The translations under genes were made by a program, and so were the position numbers. Source: Microthrixaceae bacterium (GTDB taxonomy: Bacteria; Actinomycetota; Acidimicrobiia; Acidimicrobiales; Microtrichaceae). Taken from it: DNA of 64,000 nucleotides. The notes under the pieces were generated by a model. The model ran no database searches and was not told where the DNA came from. It saw only the letters and a list, made by a program, of their open reading frames with translations. The stretch spans positions 1-64,000 of the forward strand of contig JAMLGK010000002.1 in NCBI GenBank assembly GCA_023957995.1. Direction: 5' to 3'. Below, one piece after another: positions 19,679 to 29,008 of the stretch; position 1 is the stretch's first letter; the number at the start of each line of letters is the position of its first letter.

Positions 19679-19758
19679 GCCTCCAGCCTAAGGCTTCTGG
19701 TCCGGGTGTCCCCAGCGGCTCTGGCGGGGTCGGTCCGGCCGGCGGGCCGCCCGGATCC

Positions 19759-21396
19759 TCAGTCGTCCGACTCCTGGGCGAGTGCCTGGGACTTCGCCCA
19801 TCGGTAGTCCGCCTTGCCCGAGGGCGAGCGGACCATCTCGTCGACCAGGACCACTCCGCGTGGAGCCTTGTAGCCGGCGATCTTTCCCTTCACGAACTCG
19901 TGCAGATCATCGACGCTCGGTGAGCTTCCCTCCCGGGCCACGACCACTGCGGTGACGCGCTCACCCCAACGATCGTCCGGGACACCCACCACGACGGCGT
20001 CGAACACGTCGGGGTGGCCCTTGAGCACCAGCTCGACCTCCTCGGGGTAGATCTTCTCGCCACCGGAGTTGATGGAGACCGAACCCCGGCCCAACAGCGT
20101 GATGGTTCCGTCGGCCTCGGTCACGGCCATGTCGCCGGGGATCACCCAACGCTCACCGTTGATCGTCGGGAAGGTCTCCGCGGTCTTCTTCTCGTCCTTG
20201 TAGTAGCCGAGAGGGATGTGCCCACGGCGCGCCAGACGGCCGATCACCCCGTCGCCCGGCTGCGTCGGATTCCCCTGGTCGTCCAACACGATCGTGTGAT
20301 CCCCGAAGGTGAACTGCGGTCGGCCCTGGTCGTCAGCGCCTGCATGGGTTCCCTGGTAGCCGGTCTCGGAGGCGCCGAGAGCGTCGTACATGATCACGTT
20401 CGGAAGCACCTCGGCGTAGCGCTGCTTGACCGCCGGAGACAGGATCGCCCCACCCGAGCTGATGAGGAACAGCGACGACAGGTCGAAGTCGTCGCGCTTC
20501 TCCGCAAGGGCTTCCACCAGTGGTCGTGCCTGGGCATCGCCCACCAGGTTCATCACCATCGCCTTGTCGTCGGCGGCGATGCGCCAGACCTCGAGCGGAT
20601 CCATCTTGCGAGCGGCGCTCAGCAGCATCTTGGTGCCCTGGAGGGCGTTTCCGGTGGAGGTCCACTGGGCCGCGCCGTGCATGAGCGGCGCCACCGGGAA
20701 TCCGACCGCCGGGCTCGATGCGGCGGCTCGTTCAGCAACCTCTCCCGGACGCTCGATGGGTTCGCCGAGCGCGGTCACGATCGGACCGATGGTGGACAGG
20801 AAGAAGTCCTTGTGGGTCCACATCACACCCTTTGGCATTCCGGTGGTACCACCGGTGTAGAGGATGTACAGATCGTCGTTGCTGCGTTCCTCGAAGTCGC
20901 GCTCCGGTGACGACCCGGCCAGCACCGTCTCGAAGTCCTCCGAGCCGGCTGCATCGAGGTCGACGTCGGTCCCGTCGGCCCATCCGATGGCGGTCGCCAG
21001 GTCGGGAAGGTCACCTCGGATCCGTTCGAGCAGGGGAGCGAACTCGGCGCCGTGAACCACCGCCCGTGCATCGGAGTTGTCGAGCAGGTACTGCAACTCG
21101 CCCTCGACGTAGCGGTAGTTGACGTTGACCGGAACGGCCCGCAGCTTCCACGCTGCCCACTGCGCTTCCACCCACTCGTTTCCGTTGTAGCCGTAGACCG
21201 CCACCTTGTCGCCCGGTCCGACCCCGCGGGTCGCCAACGCGTGTGCGAGGCGGTTGGCGCGCGCCTCGAGTTCAGCGAGGGTGAACTCGCGCCGACCGCC
21301 GTGCGCGTTGGGCACGACCACGGCCGGTCGCTCGCCGATCACGTCCACGACCGACTCGAACAGGTCGGCCAGGTTCCAGGTCTTGGGTTCGCTCAT
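19759..21396 (-). CDS. AMP-forming acyl-CoA synthetase (FadD-type)
   Basis: Activates a carboxylic acid to its acyl-CoA through an acyl-adenylate. The 545-aa protein has the AMP-binding loop LYTGGTTGMPKGVMWTH, the A5-type YDALGASETGYQG, and C-terminal GRGSVSINSGGEKIYPEEVE followed by the catalytic lysine region RSPSGKADYRW. The PKGVMW(T/R)H wording is that of mycobacterial FadD19/FadD17-like synthetases acting on steroid side chains, so a bulky acid is likely, but the substrate is inferred. ATG 21396 begins MSEPKTWNLADLFE; the frame extends further upstream without homology. Confidence 0.87.
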   Translation of the reverse strand: MSEPKTWNLADLFESVVDVIGERPAVVVPNAHGGRREFTLAELEARANRLAHALATRGVGPGDKVAVYGYNGNEWVEAQWAAWKLRAVPVNVNYRYVEGELQYLLDNSDARAVVHGAEFAPLLERIRGDLPDLATAIGWADGTDVDLDAAGSEDFETVLAGSSPERDFEERSNDDLYILYTGGTTGMPKGVMWTHKDFFLSTIGPIVTALGEPIERPGEVAERAAASSPAVGFPVAPLMHGAAQWTSTGNALQGTKMLLSAARKMDPLEVWRIAADDKAMVMNLVGDAQARPLVEALAEKRDDFDLSSLFLISSGGAILSPAVKQRYAEVLPNVIMYDALGASETGYQGTHAGADDQGRPQFTFGDHTIVLDDQGNPTQPGDGVIGRLARRGHIPLGYYKDEKKTAETFPTINGERWVIPGDMAVTEADGTITLLGRGSVSINSGGEKIYPEEVELVLKGHPDVFDAVVVGVPDDRWGERVTAVVVAREGSSPSVDDLHEFVKGKIAGYKAPRGVVLVDEMVRSPSGKADYRWAKSQALAQESDD

Positions 21397-21561
21397 CCGA
21401 GCACCATACCCACCGCCCGGACCCCGGTTCCTCCCGGATCCGGTTCGGGGGACCGTGCCGGAGATCGGGGAATACCTCACCGTGGGTGGAGACCTGCCCG
21501 TTTCGGTGGACCCCGCCCGGGGTAGGTTCCTGATACGGAATCCATCGGTTAGGGGAGCGAC

Positions 21562-21831
21562 ATGCCCAGGACAGCGGAACGGATAGCCCAGGCCGAGGAC
21601 GGCATCGCCCAGGTCCAGACGGTCCTCGAGCACGCTCAGAGCGCGCTCGAGGTCGCCGGAAACGTCGAGGAAGCGGCGCGCAGGAGCCGGCGCTGGCTCA
21701 AGGTGCTTCTGGTGCTGGGAGTGCTCGGTCTGGTCATCCTGATCGTCATCAAGATCCGCGAGCGGGACGAGGACTCCCACCCACCGACGGACGACCACGG
21801 ATCCGGCGCCCCATCGACGTCCGCGCCGTGA
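21562..21831 (+). CDS. small single-pass membrane protein
   Basis: An 89-aa protein of unknown function. It has an N-terminal amphipathic helix (about residues 1-42, rich in A, E and Q), one transmembrane helix at about 46-63 (KVLLVLGVLGLVILIVIKI), and a charged then Ser/Thr/Pro tail. The same architecture recurs in the 71-aa protein at 29009. It is divergent from the acyl-CoA synthetase. No catalytic motif is present; a scaffold or membrane-associated role is only a guess. Confidence 0.6.
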   Translation: MPRTAERIAQAEDGIAQVQTVLEHAQSALEVAGNVEEAARRSRRWLKVLLVLGVLGLVILIVIKIRERDEDSHPPTDDHGSGAPSTSAP

Positions 21832-21918
21832 CCTCCGTCAGGACCGTGATCCCGGGCCGGACCGTGATCCCGGCGGGGTCGCTACAGTTCTGAACCCCGA
21901 CAGGCCGATGAGGTGGGC

Positions 21919-23052
21919 ATGAGACCACGCCTCAGCCTGCGTCCCGACCGACAGAGGCGATTCCGGCTGCAGCTGGTATGTGTTCTCGCAGCTCTGCTCC
22001 TGGCCGTGTCCGCATGTGTCCCGGCAGCCCCCACACCCACAGATGTCGGCGTGGTCGGTTCGATCCCCGGCTTCGACAAGCCGTGGGACATCGCCTTCGC
22101 CCCCGATGGCACCGCCCTGATCACCGAACGCGGTGGAACGCTGGCCGCTGTAGTCGGTGGCTCCCGCCGGCTCGTCGCCGCGGTGCCGGGCGTGGTCGCC
22201 GCCGGCGAGGGTGGTCTGATGGGCCTGGAGGTGGATCCCGGTTTCGCAACGAACCGCACCATCTACATGTGCCTCGCACACGGCACCGGCTCGGTGGTGA
22301 TCGACGTCAGGGTCGTCTCCGCGGTGGTCGGGGCGGGCTATTCGGGACTCACCTCGCTCACCCCGCTGCTCACGGGGATAGATGCGGGAGCGGGCAATCG
22401 GCATCTCGGCTGCCGGTTGGCGATCGGCCCGGACGCCATGTTGTGGGTCACCACCGGTGATGCGGCCAGAGGGTCGAACCCCCAGGACCCCGACAGCCTC
22501 GCCGGAAAGGTCCTCCGCCTGACGACCGGCGGTGATCCGGCGCCGGGCAACCCCGGAGGTGCGCTCGATCCGTACGTGTACACGTTGGGCCACCGCAATC
22601 CGCAGGGACTTGCGTTCAGGCCATCTGACGGTGCGGCGTTCTCGGTGGAGCACGGCCCGGGCTGCGACGACGAGATCAACCTGTTGACCGCGGGTGCCAA
22701 CTACGGCTGGGCTCCCACGGGTGGCACCGGGGGATACGGCGAGGCCGTACCGATGACCTTCGCAGGCGGTGTCCCGTCGGTCTGGTCCAGCGGATGTCCC
22801 ACGATCGCTCCTTCGGGCGCGGCGTTCGTGTCCGGTCCCCAATGGGGTCAGTGGGACGGCCAACTGGTGGTGGCCGTGCTCAAGGGCTCCCAGCTGCGCT
22901 TCGTGCGCCTCGACGGATACGCGGTCGCCGGAACGGACGTCCGCATCACCGACCGGGGGCGGCTACGTGCGGTCGAGATGGGCCCCGACGGCGCCCTCTG
23001 GGTGGCCCAGGACTCGACCAACGGATCGATCCTCCGGATAGCACCCGACTGA
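21919..23052 (+). CDS. PQQ-type glucose/sorbosone dehydrogenase-like lipoprotein
   Basis: The 377-aa secreted lipoprotein has a signal peptide with lipobox LAVSAC at about residues 28-33, then a six-bladed beta-propeller of the soluble aldose sugar dehydrogenase (GSDH) family. Typical pieces are GFDKPWDIAFAPDGTALITE, HLGCRLAIGPDAMLWVTTGD, YTLGHRNPQGLAF, EHGPGCDDEINLL and NYGWAPTGG. Relatives use PQQ and calcium to oxidise aldoses outside the cytoplasmic membrane. ATG 21919 is used; a GTG 6 bases earlier is also possible. Confidence 0.83.
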   Translation: MRPRLSLRPDRQRRFRLQLVCVLAALLLAVSACVPAAPTPTDVGVVGSIPGFDKPWDIAFAPDGTALITERGGTLAAVVGGSRRLVAAVPGVVAAGEGGLMGLEVDPGFATNRTIYMCLAHGTGSVVIDVRVVSAVVGAGYSGLTSLTPLLTGIDAGAGNRHLGCRLAIGPDAMLWVTTGDAARGSNPQDPDSLAGKVLRLTTGGDPAPGNPGGALDPYVYTLGHRNPQGLAFRPSDGAAFSVEHGPGCDDEINLLTAGANYGWAPTGGTGGYGEAVPMTFAGGVPSVWSSGCPTIAPSGAAFVSGPQWGQWDGQLVVAVLKGSQLRFVRLDGYAVAGTDVRITDRGRLRAVEMGPDGALWVAQDSTNGSILRIAPD

Positions 23053-23095
23053 GCCCGCGCATCGGCGCAGTCCCGGGCGCTACGGTTCGCACCCG

Positions 23096-23884
23096 ATGAC
23101 CACTGAACGAACCACACCCGAAGACCTCTTCTCACTCGCTGGGCGAACTGCTGTGGTGACGGGGGGCACCAGCGGGATAGGGCTCATGATCGCGGGCGGA
23201 TTCGCGGATGCTGGTGCCGATGTGATCGTCACCTCGCGGAAGGCCGACGCGGTCGAGTCCGCCGTCGAGTCGCTGGGCCAACGCGGATCGGTGCGGGGCA
23301 CCACCTCGGATCTGTCCACCGAGGATGGGTGTCGGGCTCTGGCCGACTGGGTTGCCGCAGAACAGGATTCCCTGGACATCCTCGTGAACAACGCCGGGGC
23401 GACCTGGGGGGTCCCGCTGGAGGAACACGACGACGCCTCGTGGAAGCGGGTGCTGGACCTGAACGTCCAGGGCGTCTTCCACACCACCAAGTTCCTGCTG
23501 CCACTGCTGCGGGCGGCGGGCTCCGCCGAGGACCCTTCGAGGGTGATCAACATCGGATCCATCAATGGCCTGGAACCACCGGTTCTCGAGACCTATTCGT
23601 ACTCGGCGTCCAAGGCAGCCGTACACCAGTTGACCCGCCACCTCGCCGGTCAACTGGCACCGCAGATCACGGTGAACGCGGTGGCACCGGGTGCGTTCCC
23701 ATCCAAGATGATGCGTGCCACGCTCGAGTCATTCGGCGATGAGATCGCCGCGTCGACCCCGCTGAAGCGGGTGGGTCGACCCGACGACATGGCCGGGGTC
23801 ACCCGCTTTCTCGCATCTCGGGCGGGGGCGTTCCTCACCGGCGCGGTCATTCCGGTCGATGGTGGGGCCTCCACATGCGGATGA
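23096..23884 (+). CDS. short-chain dehydrogenase/reductase (RhlG/gluconate 5-dehydrogenase-like)
   Basis: Classical SDR of 262 aa: cofactor motif TGGTSGIG, NNAGATWG, catalytic Ser in INIGSINGLE and YSASK (Tyr-x3-Lys), ending with the typical LTGAVIPVDGG. An arginine-containing start after beta-2 (TSRKADA) suggests NADP(H) preference. It oxidises or reduces an alcohol or ketone of unknown identity. Its 3' end overlaps the next gene by about 10 bases, so the two products probably act together. Confidence 0.88.
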   Translation: MTTERTTPEDLFSLAGRTAVVTGGTSGIGLMIAGGFADAGADVIVTSRKADAVESAVESLGQRGSVRGTTSDLSTEDGCRALADWVAAEQDSLDILVNNAGATWGVPLEEHDDASWKRVLDLNVQGVFHTTKFLLPLLRAAGSAEDPSRVINIGSINGLEPPVLETYSYSASKAAVHQLTRHLAGQLAPQITVNAVAPGAFPSKMMRATLESFGDEIAASTPLKRVGRPDDMAGVTRFLASRAGAFLTGAVIPVDGGASTCG

Positions 23885-25032
23885 GTCCACTCGAAACAGC
23901 GAGGGGCCTGTTCGCACAACTGGACTCGATCGGTGCCGCGGCGCAGCCGGGAAGCTCGTTCGATCCGACCGCCATGGGGCTCATCGAAGAGGCGGGCCTG
24001 TGCGGCCTCGCGGTACCCAGTGCCGCAGGCGGCGTGGACCTGCCGTTGGCCGAAGCGGTCGAGGTCTGGTCCGAGCTGTCGCGCGCCGACGGTTCGATCG
24101 GCTGGTGCGCATTCGCAGTCGACTCCGCGCTGGCGTATCTGGCGGCCTACCTTCCCGACGCCGGCCTGGAGATCCTCCTGCGCGACCGCGCACCCGGATC
24201 ACTGCCGATCGTGGCCGGACAGTTCGCCCCCAACGGGACCGCCGTCGCAGACGGAGAGGACTGGGTGCTGGACGGGGAGTACCAGTTCGGCTCGGGCATC
24301 ACGCTGGCCGAGTTCGCGGGCGCCGGCTTCTTCGCCCAGCCCGCTGACGGCGGCGATCCCGCATACCTCATGGGTTGTTTCGAGGTCGACCGGATCGAGC
24401 CGAAGGGCAACTGGGACGTACTCGGACTGAGATCCACGATGTCGATCGACTACGGGGTCCACGGGGTGAGGGTGCCCGCTGTGTGCACCTTCGACTTCTT
24501 CGCACCGACGGTCCACCGCGGGTCGGCCAAGCACTACCTGGGCGTCCTGCCGCTCACCGCGGCGGGACATTCGGGGTGGGCGCTCGGAGTCGCTCGGAGG
24601 ATGCTCGATGAACTCCTCGAGGTGGCGGCGACCAAGTCCCGCATGGGGGCGGCGTCCTCGATGGCTGAATCGGAGTACTTCCTCATCAACCTCGCCCGGC
24701 TCGAGTCACGGTGGCGGTCGGCCCGCAGCTGGGTGCTGGAGGTGTGCCAGGAGGCCGAAGCGGAGTGCGCGGCCAGCGGGGAGTTCGTTTCGGTGCCGAC
24801 GGCGAACACACTGAGACAGGCCTGCGTGCACGTCAATCGCGAGTCGGTGGAGATCGCTCGTGAGGCCTACACGCTCGCCGGCACCTCCGCGTTGCGCGAC
24901 GGCGCGCTCCAGCGCTGCTTCAGGGACCTCCAGGCCGGTGGGCAGCACTACTTCGCATCCGACGCACCCAGCGTCGAATGGGGCCGCACACTTCTCGAGG
25001 CCCGGATCGCCGATCAGGCCTCACACGGCTGA
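23875..25032 (+). CDS. acyl-CoA dehydrogenase-fold flavoprotein (group D monooxygenase/HsaA-like)
   Basis: The 385-aa protein has the acyl-CoA dehydrogenase fold. The C-terminal LRDGALQRCFRDLQAGGQHYF follows the pattern of two-component flavin-dependent monooxygenases (HsaA, HpaB-type group D) rather than true dehydrogenases, and no catalytic glutamate in the usual ACAD position is evident. Such enzymes hydroxylate aromatic or steroid-derived substrates with reduced flavin from a partner reductase, which is not adjacent. It starts at ATG 23875 inside the SDR gene; ATG 23881, overlapping the SDR stop by 4 bases, is an alternative. Confidence 0.75.
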   Translation: MRMSPLETARGLFAQLDSIGAAAQPGSSFDPTAMGLIEEAGLCGLAVPSAAGGVDLPLAEAVEVWSELSRADGSIGWCAFAVDSALAYLAAYLPDAGLEILLRDRAPGSLPIVAGQFAPNGTAVADGEDWVLDGEYQFGSGITLAEFAGAGFFAQPADGGDPAYLMGCFEVDRIEPKGNWDVLGLRSTMSIDYGVHGVRVPAVCTFDFFAPTVHRGSAKHYLGVLPLTAAGHSGWALGVARRMLDELLEVAATKSRMGAASSMAESEYFLINLARLESRWRSARSWVLEVCQEAEAECAASGEFVSVPTANTLRQACVHVNRESVEIAREAYTLAGTSALRDGALQRCFRDLQAGGQHYFASDAPSVEWGRTLLEARIADQASHG

Positions 25033-25075
25033 GCTGCCACAACGCTGAACTGCCACAACGCTGAACTGCCACAAA
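25028..25075 (+). repeat. three tandem 16-bp repeats ahead of an SDR gene
   Basis: Three head-to-tail copies of GCTGAACTGCCACAAC (25028-25043 with one change, 25044-25059 exact, 25060-25075 with the last base changed). The first copy overlaps the end and stop codon of the preceding flavoprotein gene, and the array ends 14 bases before the SDR ATG, just ahead of its GGGGGAA ribosome-binding region. The unit is not a multiple of three. Confidence 0.9.
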
Positions 25076-25089
25076 CCAGGGGGAACACG

Positions 25090-25944
25090 ATGGACAACTT
25101 CGAGGGCACCCGCGCGGTGGTCACCGGCGGGGCCAGCGGCATCGGCCTGGGCCTTGCCACGGCCCTGATCGAACACGGTGCGGCGGGTGTGGTTCTGGCC
25201 GACATCGAGGCGGACACGGCCCGCAGCGCTGCGGCGGACCTCTCGGGAACGAGCGGGGTGCAGGTGGTCGGGGTCGGCTGTGACGTGACCGATCCGGATT
25301 CGGTGGAGGCGCTCCGCTCGGAGGCCGATCGCCTGCTCGGGGGAGTGGATGTGGTCTGCCTCAACGCAGGTGTGTTCGCCGGAGGGCATGTCTGGGAGAC
25401 CACCGACGACGACTGGGACTGGGTCCTCGGAGTGAACCTGCGGGGAGTAGTCAACGGCGTGCGGGTGTTCGTGCCTCCCATGGTGAGTGCGCCAACCCCG
25501 AGCCAGGTCTTGATCACCGCCTCGATCGCAGGGGTGGTGGCGGCGCCCGCTTCGGGGGTCTACTGCACCTCGAAGTTCGCGGCGGTGGGCCTGGCCGAGA
25601 GCCTCCACCACGACCTGGCCCTGGTGGGCGCGGAGCAGGTGTCGGTGTCGGTGTTGTGCCCGGGGATGGTTCGGACCAACATCGCAAAGGGCGACCGCAA
25701 CCGACCCGCGGACCTGCAGGACGCCACCGTCAGCGATGCGACCGCTCTCGCCGCAGCCGGGATCGAGGACACGATGGGACGGGGAATCGGACCCGTTGAG
25801 GGCGCCCGCAACGCGATCGCACAGGTGTGCGACGGCCGCTTCTACGTCAGCACCCAACCGGTGGAGTTGTGGGAGCGGCTCGTGGGCAACGAGAACGACG
25901 ATCGCCTGGCGGGCCGGCCACCCAGATTCCAGATGTACGAATGA
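25090..25944 (+). CDS. short-chain dehydrogenase/reductase
   Basis: A 284-aa classical SDR with TGGASGIGLGLA (cofactor site), an acidic VLADIEADT after beta-2 that favours NAD(H), CLNAGVFAGG, Ser in LITASIAG, and YCTSK (Tyr-x3-Lys). The last 60 residues (ending RPPRFQMYE) extend past the core as in many actinobacterial SDRs of lipid catabolism. It follows the flavoprotein by 57 bases containing a tandem repeat, and precedes the aldehyde dehydrogenase. Confidence 0.88.
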   Translation: MDNFEGTRAVVTGGASGIGLGLATALIEHGAAGVVLADIEADTARSAAADLSGTSGVQVVGVGCDVTDPDSVEALRSEADRLLGGVDVVCLNAGVFAGGHVWETTDDDWDWVLGVNLRGVVNGVRVFVPPMVSAPTPSQVLITASIAGVVAAPASGVYCTSKFAAVGLAESLHHDLALVGAEQVSVSVLCPGMVRTNIAKGDRNRPADLQDATVSDATALAAAGIEDTMGRGIGPVEGARNAIAQVCDGRFYVSTQPVELWERLVGNENDDRLAGRPPRFQMYE

Positions 25945-26047
25945 CCCACGTGTGACGGCGCAAGGCGGCGCTCGTTGGACCGTCCTGGCGCACTGTGGTG
26001 TGCTGGTCGGTGCCGGCCGACGTCGTCGGAGACACAGGGGGATCTGA

Positions 26048-27601
26048 ATGGCCATCGTCACCACAGCCGAGCCGACTGCCGAGGGCCGACGTCGCTACGC
26101 GCTGCGCAGCCCTGCCACCACCGAGCACATCGGCGAGCTCGAGTGCGCCACCGACGACGACATCCGAGACATGGTGGCCAGGGCCCGGGAGGCCCAGCCC
26201 CAGTGGGAGGCGCTGGGAGCCCATGGGCGGGCCGAGTACCTCCGTCGGGCCCTGGCGATACTGGTTCGTCGCCAGGAGCAGTTCGTCGACGTGATCGTGG
26301 GTGAGTCGGGCAAGCCCCGGCCCGAGGCGCTGATGATCGACGTCTTTGCCGCCGCCGACTCCCTGGCCTTCCTGGCAAAGCACGCACCGCGCTGGCTCGC
26401 ATCGGAGAAGGTGCCGACACACGGGGTGTTGCGGTTCACCAAGAGGGTTCAGGTGCACTACCAGCCGTTGGGCGTGGTGGGTGTGATCTCGCCCTGGAAC
26501 GGTCCGCTCATACTCTCGCTGAACCCCGCGATCCAGGCGCTCATCGCCGGCAACACGGTGATCATCAAGCCATCGGAGGTGACGCCCTACTCGGGCAAGC
26601 TGGCCGTGGACCTCTTCACCGAAGCAGGAATTCCACAGGGCGTGATCCAGGTGGCCATGGGCGACGGCCAGACGGGAGCGGCCCTCGTGGGCGGCGGTCT
26701 CGACAAGGTCCACTTCACCGGCAGCGTCGCCACCGGCCGTCGGATAGCCCAGGAATGCGCCTCGCAGTTGATCCCGTGCACTCTCGAGCTGGGTGGGAAC
26801 GACGCAATGATCGTGTGTTCGGACGCCGATCTCGATGCTGCGGCAGGCGGAGCGGTCGTGGGATCCATGTTCAACACCGGCCAGTACTGCTGTGGCACCG
26901 AGCGGGTGTACGTGATGGACGACGTGGTCGAGGAGTTCACCGCCAAGGTGGTGGATCGAGTTCGCAGGTTGCGCCAGAGCACCAGCGGCGTGTTCGACGT
27001 GGGACCCATGTTCTGGGATCGGCAGCTCGAGAAGGTCACCCAGCAGGTGGACTCCGCCGTCTCCGGGGGCGCGACCGCCCTCGTCGGGGGCAAACGCAAC
27101 GCGTCGTTGCCGGGGCTCTACTACGAGCCGACGGTGCTCAGCGGCGTCACCCACGACATGGAGGTGATGCGGGACGAGACGTTCGGACCGGTACTGCCGA
27201 TAGTCGCGGTGTCCAGCGTCGACGAGGCGGTCAAACTCGCCAACGACACGAACTACGGGTTGGCGGGCAGCGTGTGGACCACCGATGTCGATGCCGGGAT
27301 CGGGATCGCCTCTCGACTGCACACCGGAAGCGTGTCGGTCAACGACATGGCGCTCACCTATGGGATACCCGAGGCCCCGTTCGGTGGGCGCCGCGACAGC
27401 GGAGTAGGTCAGGCCAACGGGAAGGTGGGAGTGCGCGGCTTCACCCATGCGCAACCGATCGTCATCGACCGGTTCGGCGGCAAGCAGACCGCCAGCCAGT
27501 ACCCCTACGACAAGCGGACCGAGCGGATCACCAGCGCCCTGATCCGACTGATCTGGGGCAAGGGCCTGGCGCGTCTGGGACTGGGTTCATCCAAGGGCTG
27601 A
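26048..27601 (+). CDS. aldehyde dehydrogenase
   Basis: NAD(P)-dependent oxidation of an aldehyde to its acid. The 517-aa protein shows VVGVISPWNGPL, KPSEVTPYSGKLA, FTGSVATGR, LELGGND with Glu247, and FNTGQYCCGTER with catalytic Cys281. A C-terminal tail of about 40 residues (after DRFGGKQTA) is longer than usual and ends with a hydrophobic/basic segment (SALIRLIWGKGLARLGL), perhaps a membrane-associating helix. A succinate-semialdehyde-type or fatty-aldehyde substrate is possible. It closes the rightward oxidation cluster. Confidence 0.9.
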   Translation: MAIVTTAEPTAEGRRRYALRSPATTEHIGELECATDDDIRDMVARAREAQPQWEALGAHGRAEYLRRALAILVRRQEQFVDVIVGESGKPRPEALMIDVFAAADSLAFLAKHAPRWLASEKVPTHGVLRFTKRVQVHYQPLGVVGVISPWNGPLILSLNPAIQALIAGNTVIIKPSEVTPYSGKLAVDLFTEAGIPQGVIQVAMGDGQTGAALVGGGLDKVHFTGSVATGRRIAQECASQLIPCTLELGGNDAMIVCSDADLDAAAGGAVVGSMFNTGQYCCGTERVYVMDDVVEEFTAKVVDRVRRLRQSTSGVFDVGPMFWDRQLEKVTQQVDSAVSGGATALVGGKRNASLPGLYYEPTVLSGVTHDMEVMRDETFGPVLPIVAVSSVDEAVKLANDTNYGLAGSVWTTDVDAGIGIASRLHTGSVSVNDMALTYGIPEAPFGGRRDSGVGQANGKVGVRGFTHAQPIVIDRFGGKQTASQYPYDKRTERITSALIRLIWGKGLARLGLGSSKG

Positions 27602-27650
27602 CCCCGCCCCGACCCGCTCCCGGATCCCGACTCTCCCGACCCGATCCTGT

Positions 27651-27672
27651 GGGACCCAGCTGTGTGGGTCTC
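27651..27672. terminator. hairpin between convergent genes
   Basis: The stem GACCCA / TGGGTC with a 6-base loop extends outward by a G-T and a G-C pair to 8 pairs. It lies between the aldehyde dehydrogenase and the convergent beta-lactamase-like gene, touching the latter's stop codon. No clear T-run is present. Confidence 0.4.
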
Positions 27673-28903
27673 AGTTCTGTGGGTCTTCGATGATGGCTTC
27701 GGTGGTGACCCGAGCGGCGTCATCGGTGGTGAACTTGACCGTGTCCGGAGGGTAGGTGGACGGACCCAGACGCGTGACGACGGTTCGGGTTGTCGGATCG
27801 ATCGCGATGATCTGGCCACCGAGGCCGAGTGCGAAGAACATGTCCTCGGGCGCACCGGCCACCAGCTGCGAATCGGCGGGGGTCACGGCTCCACCGCTTG
27901 CGGTTTCGGGACCCAGAACAGGACCCTTGCGATTGAGCCACCAGAGCCACCCGTAGGCAGCATTGAGGTCCTGGCTGGATTCGCCGGTCGACTGCTCCAT
28001 CCACTCGGCCGAGACGACCTGCTGACCGTCCCAGTCGCCGTGGTTGAGGGCCATCAGCCCGAAGCGCGCCATGTCCCTGCAGGTGGACCGCACCCCTATG
28101 AACGCCATCGGATTGCCTGCGGCATCCCGGGCCCAGCCGGAGTCATCCATGCCGAGGGGAGTGAACAGCCGATCCTGCGCGAAGTCGGCCATGTCCTCGC
28201 CGGTGGCACCGCTGAGCACCGCTTCCAGGGTCTGGATCGCCGAGTTGTTGTAGACCCAGGTGGTTCCGGGTTCGGCTTCCTGGTCGAGTCCGATCGCGAA
28301 CGCGGTCTTGTCCGGGGCCTGTACGGCCATCTGGCCGTAGTCGGTCGCCAGGTCGTGGTAGCGGCCCGAGGTGTTGTTGAGCAGGTGTTCGACCGTGACC
28401 TCGTCCGACGGCGTGTCGCTCCACTCCGGGATCCATTTCGATGCCTTGTCGGTGACCGACAGATCGCCGTCGTCAGCTGCGATGCCCACCAACACGTCGG
28501 TGAAGCTCTTGGAGGCCGAGAAGACCTCCTGGGTGCTGTCGGGTCCGGTGTCGTTCCAGTACCACTCGTCCACCAGACGGCCGTCCCGCGTCACCACGAG
28601 GCAGTTCGACCCTCCCGCCTCCGCCGCCGCGGCCACCTCGGCCAGTACCGCGGGGTCCATGCCGGCATCCTCCGCGCTGACCGTCTCCCAGTCGTCGCCC
28701 GGGAAGGTCCCCGTGGAGCCGGGCCCCGCGGTGACCTGGGATGCCGGTTGTTCAGCCGACGACCCCACGGACGCGTCCGGTTGGTCATCCGCTGCCGAGG
28801 ACGATGGGTCGGAGCACCCGCTCGCGATCAGGGCCGCTGCGCAGAGCAGCGCTGCGGGCGCAGCCCGCAGCGACCTCCCGTGGCGCGACTCGAGTCGGTG
28901 CAT
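27671..28903 (-). CDS. beta-lactamase/penicillin-binding-like serine hydrolase lipoprotein
   Basis: A 410-aa exported protein: signal peptide with lipobox IASGC at about residues 24-28, an S/D/P-rich linker, then a class C beta-lactamase-fold domain. Ser129-Ala-Ser-Lys132 is the SxxK nucleophile motif and Tyr218-Asn-Asn220 the YxN motif; the lysine/histidine triad near the C-terminus is not obvious. Such enzymes are esterases, peptidases or DD-peptidases more often than antibiotic-resistance enzymes. ATG 28903 fits the signal peptide; the frame opens further upstream without extra signal. Confidence 0.85.
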   Translation of the reverse strand: MHRLESRHGRSLRAAPAALLCAAALIASGCSDPSSSAADDQPDASVGSSAEQPASQVTAGPGSTGTFPGDDWETVSAEDAGMDPAVLAEVAAAAEAGGSNCLVVTRDGRLVDEWYWNDTGPDSTQEVFSASKSFTDVLVGIAADDGDLSVTDKASKWIPEWSDTPSDEVTVEHLLNNTSGRYHDLATDYGQMAVQAPDKTAFAIGLDQEAEPGTTWVYNNSAIQTLEAVLSGATGEDMADFAQDRLFTPLGMDDSGWARDAAGNPMAFIGVRSTCRDMARFGLMALNHGDWDGQQVVSAEWMEQSTGESSQDLNAAYGWLWWLNRKGPVLGPETASGGAVTPADSQLVAGAPEDMFFALGLGGQIIAIDPTTRTVVTRLGPSTYPPDTVKFTTDDAARVTTEAIIEDPQN

Positions 28904-29008
28904 TCCCCGAGTCTCGCACCCGCGACCGGGCACCTCGGGTCACCGACGCGCATCGGGCCGCCGAGCCGGTAGGTTGGGGTCCACGAACCCGACAGCCCTG
29001 GGAGAAAC

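Noticed and set aside
27671..28903. Antibiotic-resistance beta-lactamase
   Set aside because: The fold is class C-like, but a lipoprotein with an unclear third motif and no resistance context is more likely an esterase or DD-peptidase relative.
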